Shown piece after piece: positions 33,912 to 44,266 of a stretch of DNA of 64,000 bases. Position numbers and translations under genes: made by a program. A model generated the notes under the pieces. It worked only from the letters and a program-made list of their open reading frames with translations, searched no databases and was not told where the DNA came from. The DNA is taken from NCBI GenBank assembly GCA_946800325.1, contig OX326957.1, positions 65,203,570 through 65,267,569 on the forward strand, written 5' to 3'. Position 1 is the stretch's first letter. Each line of letters opens with the position of its first letter. Source of the DNA: Luzula sylvatica (lineage: Eukaryota > Streptophyta > Magnoliopsida > Poales > Juncaceae).

Positions 33912-36275
33912 TTACAGGGGTAAGAGCCATGTAAGAGCAATTGTACTACGCACCGAATGGGTACCGTCAGTCCATGTTAGAGCACCAAATTTGGGCGTAG
34001 ACATGGTGGTTTTGGTCTTGAACGAAACTTTATATGAAATCTTCTGATTAGCCTTTGTGAACTTGAGCACGTTAGGCTCAACCACAACACTTACACCTTT
34101 GAATGGTGTAATTTTGACGTGATAGGTCGAAAGTGACGGGCCCACATTAGTAACGATCCTGTGTTGAGTGACAACAGAGGTAGACTTCTCAAAAACTGCA
34201 GAAATGGCCGGATAATTCAAGTCACCAGCTGAAGCGAGTCTATTTTTACACGTTCTATTCTTCGTCTTGGAGAACGATTTGAGTTGCAACGGAGTTAGCC
34301 TTTGGGTGCAAAGGAACTCGAAATAATCATCGGCTTCAATATCGTATACCAATCCAGGGTTTAGAGCTCTTAGAGGGTGAATGTGACCCGCACCGTGATC
34401 ATATGGCGTCGATGGCTCGCTCGTTGACGCATCTTTCAATGCGCTAAATGTGTTATCGTGAACATAGGCTGTGGTCATGAGAGCCGATTTGATAGCAGAT
34501 GGACTCCAGTCTGGGTGGCTCCCTTTAATCAAAGCGGCCACACCTCCAACATGCGGGCAAGACATAGAGGTTCCTGATAAAATATTAAAGTCGACTCGCC
34601 TTTGGTCGGTTGGCAAGCTCGATGGACCCAAATTGCCACTCCATGCAGCTAGAATGTTGACTCCGGGTGCGATCACATCTGGTTTTAGAATCTCCAAGGT
34701 TAAGAAATTCGGCCCTCTCGAGGAGAAAGCCGCGACCACAGGGGAAGGTTTAATACCAACTTTGGTCCCTTGAAAAGAAATAGTAGCGGTAGGTCGTTTA
34801 ACTCCTTTACTATAATGTTTGATTGCTTTTGCGGCGGTAAATCCCACAGCCAAGGCCGGTAAGAGGTGGCTATCGGCAACGAGCTCATCACCATTAGCAG
34901 CAGTATTCGCCAAAATCATGCCTATACCGCCTGCATTTTTAACCACTTGTCCCTTTTGGACACGTGGACTAATACCACGGTCACAAATAACGATTTTTCC
35001 AGCTACGACGTGTGAATCCAATGTTCCTTCGAGGCAAAGAGACCTCGGATCAGGCAAGCTAGAATTCCCGCCCATGTAAACCACATCATATTGTTTCATC
35101 GGTGAGAGGTTGTTCTGCCCCTTATATAGGGACACTCCTGTGTAATTCATACCATTGCCTAGCTTTACGGTGGCAGGAAAATCCCTGTCCATGGTGCTCG
35201 CTCCAACGGTAGTGATCCATGGTGACACATTCGTGAGACTTATCGGGTCGGGTCCACCATTACCAGCAGAGCATGCGACAAAAACACCCATCTCCATGGC
35301 TGCAAAAGCAGCTATAGATAAACTATCGCGTGCATAAGAGGAAACACCACCTCCAAGAGAGATGGACATAACATCCACCCCATCTGAGACCGCTCTATCC
35401 ACCGCAGCCAATATGTCAGAGCTAAAGCAACCCCCAGTCCAGCACACTTTATAGGCAGCAATACGAGCTCTTGGGGCCATGCCACGAGCTATTCCCGAAG
35501 CATAACCAAACAAATTGGCGTTCATCACCGGAGACCCAGCCGCAGTTGCGGCCGTGTGAGTCCCATGCCCGTCCTGGTCCCTTGGCGACTTGATCTCCCT
35601 TGTCTCGTTTATCAATCCAGCAGCAGCCTCGTATCCACGGTAGAAGATTCGAGCTCCCACAATTTTTCTATTGCAATTCTTGGCTGTGAATCCACGGCCA
35701 ACCTCGCAAGCACCTTTCCAGCGTGCCGACACGGGTCCCAACCCTTTGTCGCTGAAGCTCGGGCTTTCGGGCCATATGCCAGTGTCGAAAACGCCCACAA
35801 TGACGTCATGATCGGCCAGAGCAGAGGCCCAGATGTTATTGGCCACCTCAGGACCTATGCCTAGAAAGTCTGGGCTTCTTGTCGTGTGGAGTTCGTAGAC
35901 TGTTTCAGGGAGGAGAGAGATCACACCCGAAATGCTCTCCAGTTGACTGGCTTCGTCTTCAGTCAATCGAGCAGCAAAACCATGAAAAGCAGTCTCGTAG
36001 TTGTATATAATCCTTTTACTGGAGTCTTGGTCCTCCGTTTCAGACTCTAGGGTTGTGCGAGATGTAACGGATTTGAGGGTAGAAGCATACCAGTCATGAT
36101 GGTGAGTGAAAGGACTGGGCATCTCAGATTTAGCCATCTGAACTATGTATACTTTTTGAGGGTTTGAAGTAGCAAGACAGGGTAAAAGATAGTGAGCAAT
36201 GGATAGTAGGAGTACGAACGATAGCCATGTCCACCTCTCTGAGAAAATTCCCATTTTGGGCGAACAGAGAAACAA
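33912..36275 (-). CDS. SBT1.3: Subtilisin-like protease, SBT1.3 type
   Basis: Intronless, 787 residues, secreted serine protease of the SBT1 group. Hydrophobic signal segment ~17-36. I9 propeptide KVYIVQMAKS to ~130, ending at TTRSPDFLGI, the mature N-terminus. Catalytic D164 (GVFDTG), H237 (GHGTHT), S570 (GTSMSCPH), oxyanion N339 (SAGNGGP). PA domain ~385-490, C-terminal Fn3-like domain ~690-787. The sequence (LADHDVIVGVFDTG, YKVCWTGGCFSSDI, NFLTLEILKPD) matches my memory of Arabidopsis SBT1.3 (At5g51750), which is also intronless. Met8 (MGIF) is an equally plausible start; the longer form is given. It is distantly related to the two duplicated subtilases and not part of that duplication. 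All catalytic residues are intact. Confidence 0.93.
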   Translation of the reverse strand: MFLCSPKMGIFSERWTWLSFVLLLSIAHYLLPCLATSNPQKVYIVQMAKSEMPSPFTHHHDWYASTLKSVTSRTTLESETEDQDSSKRIIYNYETAFHGFAARLTEDEASQLESISGVISLLPETVYELHTTRSPDFLGIGPEVANNIWASALADHDVIVGVFDTGIWPESPSFSDKGLGPVSARWKGACEVGRGFTAKNCNRKIVGARIFYRGYEAAAGLINETREIKSPRDQDGHGTHTAATAAGSPVMNANLFGYASGIARGMAPRARIAAYKVCWTGGCFSSDILAAVDRAVSDGVDVMSISLGGGVSSYARDSLSIAAFAAMEMGVFVACSAGNGGPDPISLTNVSPWITTVGASTMDRDFPATVKLGNGMNYTGVSLYKGQNNLSPMKQYDVVYMGGNSSLPDPRSLCLEGTLDSHVVAGKIVICDRGISPRVQKGQVVKNAGGIGMILANTAANGDELVADSHLLPALAVGFTAAKAIKHYSKGVKRPTATISFQGTKVGIKPSPVVAAFSSRGPNFLTLEILKPDVIAPGVNILAAWSGNLGPSSLPTDQRRVDFNILSGTSMSCPHVGGVAALIKGSHPDWSPSAIKSALMTTAYVHDNTFSALKDASTSEPSTPYDHGAGHIHPLRALNPGLVYDIEADDYFEFLCTQRLTPLQLKSFSKTKNRTCKNRLASAGDLNYPAISAVFEKSTSVVTQHRIVTNVGPSLSTYHVKITPFKGVSVVVEPNVLKFTKANQKISYKVSFKTKTTMSTPKFGALTWTDGTHSVRSTIALTWLLPL

Positions 36276-37840
36276 GGGTTTTAGGGCTTAGAGAGAAACA
36301 ATAGGGGTTTCGAGAAGAGGATATAGTGATATAAGTAGATAAGTCTGGAGTGAGTTGGCACCGTTAATGGCGTAATGAAGAGGGTGGTTGCAGCTCTGGT
36401 AGAAAATTTATTCGTCTGTGCGGTGCCACTCCGTGAAGTAACTGTGATAAATACATACCGCTTCCGGTACAAACCGGATAGGTACGGTGCACTGTACCAT
36501 TGTATGGGTTTGGGATTTTAGAGTACTTCAAATTTGAAATAAAATTATTTGTCCCTACTTTTCCTGGCAAAATTTGAGGCATCTTGTACAAGAATCCGAT
36601 GCCACAGTAATAATGAACATGGTGGGGTATGATAATTCATGGAATTATGTGAAAAAACTTGGTATAAGATGGCTTTAATCATGTACGTTATATTGGTCGT
36701 GTCAAGATGAGGGATTTTACAACAATATCGAAGTTAGAAATAAATAAAAAAACGAGAAGATGAAAAATTGAGAGTATCGTTTCTGCAACACAAACCATGT
36801 TGGAAATTGGTCCGGTTTTCTGCAAGTTTTGTGCCATCACAACGAGCCAGAAGAGCATGTGTTGTCTTTTTAATAAAACGTGTCCACACATCTCAATCTT
36901 TACCGTGACAGAAAATAAACATTGTATAGGAGGAATTCAACGACTAGTTTTAACCTAACTTCACCTACACTTGATCCATTTAATGCAAGAATTGAATTGA
37001 AGGCAGGAAAATTAATTACTGACCCAAGACAGAGACTCGTAACTTAGCTAACGAATGGACCCAGATCTGTATTTATTGTCACTTGGCATCTTCTTTCCCC
37101 TTCTTCTTCTTTTTTCCAAATTTTCCTTTTTTTCCATCTCAAGTCAAAAATGGGCTGAGATTTTCGAAAAGGATAAATAGAGCTATTTCTTGCACAGGCT
37201 TAAGAATTATAAATTTGTTGAATTTTGTTAATTGGGCTTTATTTAATAATGATAATGTTCAGTCTGTGATTATCTCAAACTAAGAAAATCTCCGGACGAT
37301 TGCGCGGGTTTATTCGAATTGTTGGCATTGTTTTGTTAGTAGGATTTCTGTTTATATGAGAATGTAGTTTTTTTTTGTGGGTATAAATTTTTTGGATATA
37401 CATTTTTGTTGAATTTTCTAAATGGAATGTTGTTTGTTAATTGTTTGATTTTGGATAAATTGTTTTGTATTTTTGTATGTCAAGAATTTTTGTGTATTTT
37501 AATATATTTGATGTTTGATGTTGTTTATAACTAACACTTTCAAAATTTGCGATTTTTAATTAATATGTTAATTCATATATATATGGCTCTACAATTATAG
37601 GGACTTTTTTTTTTTGCCCCAGACCTCATCACTATATCTTATATATTCTAATTAACACACTTAATTAATGTGATTATTAACAAAGAAAACGTAATTAATA
37701 AATAATTAATATTAATTAAGAATTTTTAATTAAAATAAAATTTAATTACATATTAATTATTAGTTAATTATGAGATATGTGTTAATTATCACGTTAATTT
37801 AGTATGTTAATTATGATATATAAGAAGTGATGATGAAATA
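36276..37840. other. Intergenic, including SBT1.3 upstream region
   Basis: The first ~100 bp upstream of SBT1.3 contain a weak minus-strand TATA-like stretch (CTTATATCACTATATC, around 36323-36340). The rest is AT-rich with a TTAATTAA-rich portion at 37660-37800. ACGATTGCGCGGG near 37298-37310 resembles a Helitron-end phrase without a CTRR end. No gene found. Confidence 0.45.
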
Positions 37841-38456
37841 TAGAGCTGGCAAAATCTGACTCGACCCGAAAATTTGACCCGACCCATCCAAATCCGAACC
37901 CGAACCGAAAATGTTGAAAAGTCAACGACCTGAACCCGAAACCGAATGACCCGAACCCGAAGACGATCCGAAATCGAATGACCCGAACCCGAAATCGATC
38001 CAAAACCGAATGACCCGAACCCGAAATCGATCCGAAATCGAACGACCCGAAACCCGAACGAACCCGAATGACCCGCAACTCATGACCCGAATGACCCGAA
38101 ACTCGCGATCCGAATGACCTGAAAATTAAAATATTATTGTTAAAATCAATATAATATTGCTAAAATATCTTGAAATCAATAAAATAAATCTCGAATTGTC
38201 CAAAAACTAAAATTTTGAAAAATCGAATGATTCGAAATCAAATTTTGCAAAATCCGAATGACCCGAAAATCAAAATAGCCAAGACCCGAATGACCCGAAA
38301 CGATCCGGAACCGAATGATTCGAAAACCGAAACGACCCGAACCCCAATGACCCGAAAACCCAACGACCCGCGACCCGAACGACCCGATGACCCGAATGAT
38401 CCGCAAACCGAAACGACCCGAAATGACCCGACCGATCCGTCCGATTGCCACCTCTA
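37841..38456. mobile_element. Non-autonomous hAT-like element, 616 bp
   Basis: Terminal inverted repeats TAGAGCTGGCAA (left) and TTGCCACCTCTA (right), with the 8-bp target duplication ATGAAATA at 37833-37840 and 38457-38464. The interior is made of GACCCGAA(C/T)CCGAA(A/T) units, split by ~70 bp of AT-rich sequence. The open frames on both strands (DPNDP.., FGFGSF..) are repeat translations. This explains the frequent plant repeat with GGTGGCAA next to GGGTCGGGTC motifs. Confidence 0.82.
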
Positions 38457-38532
38457 ATGAAATATTGCGCCTGATAAATGGCCTCATAATTAAAAGCAAC
38501 TTGGAAAAAGACTAAAAGTCTACCCAACTAAA

Positions 38533-38894
38533 AAGATGAGAGTTAAACACCCCACTTTCCACTGGACGCCTAGAGATGAAAATCTCGAAGCTCATGATCT
38601 TGCCAATATGGCCCGCCTTTTGCAATCTGATTATGAAGACTCGGTCCTACCACTTTTGGATTGAAGGACAGTGTATTCATCTGCTGGTAACAGGAAGATA
38701 TGTTTGGCTTCCGAGTTAATTTAAGGTTTTGGTTTGTTAAGTAGTTCTTTGGTAGTTTATTTTTATAACGTTTATCTTTATGACGTTTTTAGGGTTTGTC
38801 TAGTTTACTTTTCTGCAATGAGTTATGTGTACTTTCTCTTTCTTTGATAAATGATTAGCCTACGGGTTTGTTAAAAAAAAAAAAAAAAAAAAAA
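38533..38894 (+). pseudogene. LINE 3' end: RNase H terminus, 3' UTR and polyA
   Basis: From ~38533 an open frame reads KHPTFHWTPRDENLEAHDLA and stops at 38662-38664, the C-terminal part of plant LINE RNase H (W.PRE.N..AD.LA). It is followed by ~205 bp of T-rich 3' UTR and a run of ~24 A (38871-38894). This is a 5'-truncated LINE insertion on the plus strand. A target duplication was not identified. Confidence 0.75.
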
Positions 38895-38924
38895 ACAGAA
38901 GAGATTGTCAGAGAAGGAACATGT

Positions 38925-39200
38925 TACAGTGCGATCCACTCTCACTTCAACATCCGGTCACCTGGGAAGTAGTTAATTCGAATGAGAGTGATTAATTAGA
39001 GTGATTAACACTCCAATTAATGATTAATTGACACATCAATTCAATTTAATATGTAAATATTAATGCATGTCAATTGACACGTCAATTCAATTAAACGATC
39101 GATTAAATTAATCGAATCACTTCAATTAACCATTCTAGATTGACACGTCAATTCAATTAACCATTTTTCTCGAATCACTTATTTTTTTCTTTTAAATGCA
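38925..39200. repeat. MITE-like sequence, family 3
   Basis: Contains GTTACAGTGC.ATCCACTCTC at one end and several AATTGACACGTCAATTCAATTAA palindromic phrases. A related sequence is at 52735-52960 (TATAGTGC.TCCACACTCTC start) and a more distant one at 43840-44000. Ends and target duplication not resolved. Confidence 0.5.
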
Positions 39201-39398
39201 CACGCCAGTAGTTAAAAGCGAAAATGAGCACAGTAACAAACAAGAATAAGGAAAATGGATCAAAGTAAATTAGTAATGAAATGTTAGGAAATCGACAACC
39301 ATGTAATATTAAAAAGTTGTTCATAACGCATCCCTTGTAAATTATCATGTTAATTAAATGTGATGATAAGAGAGTATTGTGTTGAAATATGCGTAAAA

Positions 39399-41779
39399 TT
39401 ATCTGTGTACGGCACGAAGTTGAAGTCCTCCGTCAACTTGAAGAGTAATCAATGATTTACTCCTCACTTCTCTCTCTTTGTCCCACAACTCGAACTTGAA
39501 AAAATACAACAAAGTCGCCGCCATTATCTTCATCTGTCTGTACGCGAAGTCCTTACCCAAACAAATTCTCGGTCCAGCCTATCAATCACAAAACCAAACT
39601 AATCAACTCACAAATTCAAAAAGTTTGTAATTTCAATTTCTAACCTGGAAAGCAGTAAACTTGAAAGGGTTTTCTTGCTCAAAGAAACCTTTTTTATTAA
39701 TCCATCTCTCTGGTCGAAATTCCTCCGCATCGGCTCCCCATAAAAACTCCATTCTCCCCATCGCATAAGGCTGGTAAGTCACCATGTCACCTTTATTTAC
39801 GTCGAATCCATCCGGCAATGTGTCGTCAGAGTTGCAGCATTTCACATCCTTATCCATACACGAGAAAAAGCAATCATGATTTCTATATTTTTCGTGTTGA
39901 TACAAAAATATCGAACTTACTGCAGGCACTGCAGGATAGAGTCTCAAAGTCTCGGTAAGAGAAGCTTGGAGATATTGCATGTCGCAAATTGCTTTTTCGG
40001 TCAAAAAAGCTGGAAATTCTTCAATGCTTATGTTCTCATTTTCCAATTTAGTCGCTTCTCTCACTTCTCTCGAGATTTTCTCTTGTACATGTGGATGAAT
40101 GGAGAGTAGATAGAAGAACCAGGAGAGAGTGCCGGCTGTGGTGTCTCTCCCAGCAATCACGAAATTCAGGATTATGTCTCTGAGGTATTTATTATCGATA
40201 TTACTCGATTCTTTCTCTTTTTCTATAAGAAACCTCGATAAAATATCTCCTTTGCCCATCTGAAAAACAGGAAATTCTTAACTAAGAGCAATTTTCTAAA
40301 AAAATCTAACAAATGACTATTTTGCCCTCGTTTATAATGATTGCTATTTTGTACTCTTATTTGTTAATATTATTATCTTCCATAAATTGTGCAAGAAATC
40401 TTTCATATGTAAAAATCATAATCTTTAGAAAACAAATTATTAAATTCTTATTAAATCAATATATTAGAAATAATACTTTCTCAAATTTCAAATATGATAT
40501 CCTTGGCTAGCAAAGATTTTTTTTTTTTTCAAATATGAAGATTGAATTTTAAATTCTAAAAATTGAAGAGCGTATTTTGTTTTATTTTGTGTTATAATAT
40601 TCATTATCATGAGAAAAAAAAGTGTAAATTTACTTATTTATTTTTCTATATTTGTTATATTTCATTTTTTACATTAAAAAGGATAATATTGTTCACACAT
40701 ACGAAACAATAAAAAACAATCATCATAAATAAGGGTAAAATGGTCATTTGTTTGATTTTTTATTAAATTGCTCTTAATTAATTCATGTTAGCTCTTGCAA
40801 TAGCACCACTCCTGAGTAAATAGAAGATGACTTACATTGTCTTGTTGCGGATTGGCTGTTTGGTCGGCCTTTCTTTCAATTATTGCATAGACGAAATTAT
40901 CTATCAATTGAAGATTTTTCTTCATTCTTGCCTCTGAACCCACACTTAAGAATCTCTTAACCTTCCAGAATATATCGAAGTATCGGTAAAGAATCTGAAA
41001 ACTTGCCTCGTCAAATGCCTTCGAGAAGGCTTTTCCTTCTTCCAAGCCAGACAGAGCTCCCAATTCAATCCCAAATCCAACTTTGAATATCGAATCCAAT
41101 GTTGATTTCATCAACAAATCCTAAACCAATTCACAAGAACTAAAAATGAATATTCACATACATGAATAATGGAAAAAAGCATGAAATTAAGATAGTAATT
41201 ACTTGAATATCCATCATTTGATGGGACGAGGCCAACTCTGATATGATCTTAGTTAGCTTGCTGGCAGTGCTTCGAAAAACAACACTGCTATAATCCCTTA
41301 AAACCTTGGTAGAGAACTCCAAGCTCGCAATTTTTCTCTGTTGCTGCCACTTGTGTCCATCGACCGCAAATATCCCATCTCCCAAAAAATCGCTCATCAA
41401 ATCGTGAGTGAAATCTCCCTGCATTTCACCAAATTACTTTCGAAACTAACCCAAATAATTACATTGCAAGGCCCGTTCTTACCTTTCCGTAATTGGAGAA
41501 ATTGGATTTGAGGATATACTCCACGTTGGCAGGATCGACGATGTAGACATAGTTGCATGAAGGCGCAAGCATACGAAAGGTCTTGTATTTCTTGGATACT
41601 TCCGTCATATAATCCGCAATTCGGTGCAAATTGAGAAGCTGGTGAATAATTGTGCCGGCGATGGGCGGATAATTCCGTTTCCTCTTTGAACGTAAAAACA
41701 GGAGCCTGGCCGCCGACAAGGAAATTATCAGAGTAGCAATGGCCATGGCTACGAGAGAGACTGGAGAGGAGGAATCCAT
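39399..41779 (-). CDS. Cytochrome P450, CYP704 family
   Basis: Endoplasmic-reticulum haem monooxygenase; CYP704 members studied elsewhere hydroxylate fatty acids (CYP704B in sporopollenin and cutin). Six exons, all introns GT..AG and phase 0: 41483-41779, 41203-41418, 40836-41120, 39921-40259, 39645-39848, 39399-39578, giving 506 residues. Membrane anchor ~8-29 then a PPIAGT hinge. I-helix AGRDTT (~302-307), ExxR at 369-372 (ETLR), PERW, and haem loop FQAGPRICLG with Cys453. The fourth intron (39849-39920) falls directly after LYPAVPA; a read-through frame would add 24 residues, but the GTAAGT donor and family alignment support splicing. Best match in memory is to proteins annotated 704C1-like. 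All key residues are intact. The substrate is unknown. Confidence 0.93.
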
Positions 41780-42882
41780 GGAATTAGTCGAGAGAAGAAT
41801 AAACTAGAACTGGGGCTCGGTCCTCGGATATCTTTGCTGAGACATCGTGGAAGATGAATAAATAAATAATGCCTCCGTGTAGTCTCTTGTGGATCATACG
41901 GAAGTAGGGCGCGTATAAGAAGATAAGATATTAGTACACGAGTTCGTCCAATATTTGTGTCACGGTTTTTTTTTTTTTGAGAAAAATAGAGTAGGTTCTT
42001 ATGCCCTATTTCTATTATATTTTATTAATATTAATTCATTTAATACAAGCTAGAGGTATTTGCCCTAATTGTTATAAAATACTACTCCTAAATACCTCTA
42101 TTTGACACTTATATTAACAAATTAAACTTACATAACATTACATCTTCCAGAAAATGAAATTCTGGACTGTCCATCACTAGAAACTCCTGGGATTTAAGAG
42201 ATTTGAACTTGATAATCCCGCACAATGAAATCCTTTACTCATCTTAACCTAGATATAAATACCTACTCATCTCTTAGCCGCCTTACTTTTTCCTCTTTCC
42301 TCCTCGTTTCTTCTTCTACCGCTGAATAGCTCTCATGGCGATTTTTATCCTCTTCATTTCATCTTCATTTTACTCCGTCTATTCCTTTCTCGTTCGACCT
42401 TCTCAACTATTGTCTCTTAGGTTTGCGATGCTACCGCCTATTCTCTCATGGCGATACTTCTCTGAGTAGTTATGGAGATAGTAGATCTCCTTTCAGTTCT
42501 TCAACGAAACCACCTTCTTAACTCTTTACCGCCTTTATATCCTTGTCTGCTACCTGGAAGTATTGCCCCAGAACATGGATCTCAGATGTAGCTTGTGGTA
42601 CAGTCTAGATCTGAAGGTTGTTAGGCTGTTAGAGACTTCAACAAGGTAATAGTTCCTTCTCTCTCTTCTGGATTATTTGCACACACTTTACTCAAATCGA
42701 TTAAAATTTCGGGTCACTTTTCTGAGCTTTTTTCTCGCTATTTTTCACAAAACGATTCGATCTTCTTGCCTTTCTCTCTTCTGAGTTATTTGCGCACTCA
42801 AGTTTCTGTTCAATTTTTTCCTTCTCTTATCTTCTACACCCTTCTTAATTTCATAAATTTCTTCTCCCTTCTCAATTTCTAA
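41780..42882. other. Non-coding; plus-strand promoter-like stretch
   Basis: The first ~100 bp are P450 upstream DNA with an AATAAATAAATAA tract (41856-41868). A poly-T run at ~41966 begins AT-rich DNA that could be the inverted 3' end of a LINE. At ~42250 TATAAATACC is followed by a pyrimidine-rich leader and two short ATGGCGAT starts, resembling a plant promoter and leader, but the frames stop within ~45 codons. No gene called. Confidence 0.4.
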
Positions 42883-43719
42883 TTAGAACAACTTAAAACC
42901 GAGATCTTCCATAGTGAAATTGCATTCACCTTGATTTGGATTGTGAGTCGAAAGAGGAATTATAGGTTCGTTGAGGTTTGTAGTTGAATCTTCTAGATTA
43001 GGACCGATTAGGTCCTCTAAACTTTCTACCACCATTTGCAAATTTGAGAACTCCTGATTTTGTCGATGTACTTGTCGGTTCTCCATAATTTCTCTTTCCG
43101 AAACAGTCAGATCAGCATTAAACCACCAAATTTGTTCATTTTGGGTTTCGAGTTGAATTCTCCCTTGCATGAATTGTTGAACTTCCACCTCATGTTGCTG
43201 CATCTCATCGTGTGCTTCATTTGATGTATTTCCTGTATCATAAGATTGATTAGTGCAATATGCAAATTCATTTGATGAACAGTCAGAACTATCTGAACTA
43301 ATATCTGTATGATTAGCATTTGAATTTGATCTTCTTCCTCGATTAGCATAATTTTCAATTTCATTATATACATATGTATAATTTCCTGAATTTAAAACTA
43401 ATAAATTTAATTTGTATTCATAAATTATCAGGTCTATTATTTGCCAATCAGAAGATATAGAATTGGTGAAAGTTCGTTTGCATCTCTCCAGCCAGATATG
43501 ATATAAAAATAATGAGATAAGTATTTTATAATTTTTTGTTTTTGTTTTATCAAGTAATAATTTCAATGGATCGATTGGATGATTTATTTTAATTCCTAAT
43601 ACACCATGTAATTTTTCAAATATTCTTAATGTAAATAAACATTGACATGTTAAGTGTTTCACATTTTCCTCAGATTGGAGGCAGATTTGTGTCACGGTTT
43701 TGCAAGGACAGTTTATCAT
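42883..43719 (-). pseudogene. LINE zinc-knuckle remnant fused to a polar tail, 278-codon ORF
   Basis: Residues ~5-100 (CPCKTVTQICLQ, ENVKHLTCQC, IFEKLHGVLGI, LYHIWLERCKRTF) resemble the zinc-binding C-terminal region of plant LINE reverse transcriptases (zf-RVT: C..C....E...HL...C, then W..R..R.F). Residues ~125-278 are a low-complexity, acidic, Asn/Ser/Gln-rich tail with no LINE domain I know. An in-frame TAA lies two codons upstream of the ATG, and no reverse transcriptase lies further upstream, so the LINE part is truncated. It could be dead LINE DNA with a chance open tail, or a domesticated small protein. Confidence 0.5.
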
Positions 43720-44168
43720 AGTTTATATGGTAGAGTATTTGGACTCTTTTGTTTGAATTGAATTGAATTGTTTAATGGGTGAATATATTTGGTCTCCAAA
43801 CTCTTTCCAATTTTTTTATGAGGTGACAAAAAATATTAGATGGATCGATTAGTTCATTTAATTGACTTAATTAATTGTTAATTGACACGTCAATAAATTA
43901 TATTAATACATATTAATTGACGTATCAATTCAATTAAACGATAAATTAAATCGTTAATCAAATCAATTAATAATACTAATCAGTCCACTTAACCTTTTAT
44001 TACCATCTTATCAAAGCTACTTTTTTGTATTCGAGGAGCTCCATATATTAGCCCTTGATTAATTGAGCACATTTTCTCAAATTAAATGGTCTCATATTAA
44101 TAATTGACGTATTAATTCAATCTTACTTATAAAATTTATAAACAATTTTATCAAATATCTTGATGTCA
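43720..44168. repeat. Intergenic with MITE-like AATTGACACGTCAA phrases
   Basis: Around 43840-44000 ATTAATTGTTAATTGACACGTCAA and ATTGACGTATCAATTCAATTAA recur, as in the sequences at 38.9 and 52.8 kb. No gene. Confidence 0.45.
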
Positions 44169-44266
44169 CGTCCTTTTTTTTTATCCAATCATATTAATTC
44201 GGATTTCAAACACACACGTCTTTTTTTTTTATCCAATCATATTAATTCGGATTTCAAACACACACG
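44169..44266. repeat. 48-bp tandem duplication
   Basis: A ~48-bp unit (CGTC, T-run, ATCCAATCATATTAATTCGG, then ATTTCAAACACACACG) occurs twice back to back. The copies are nearly identical and differ mainly in T-run length, so the event is recent. Confidence 0.85.

Noticed and set aside
39849..39920. Read-through of the CYP704 intron as 24 extra residues
   Set aside because: The stretch has a GTAAGT donor and an AG acceptor in phase 0, and P450 alignment requires LYPAVPA to join DVKCCNSDDT directly.
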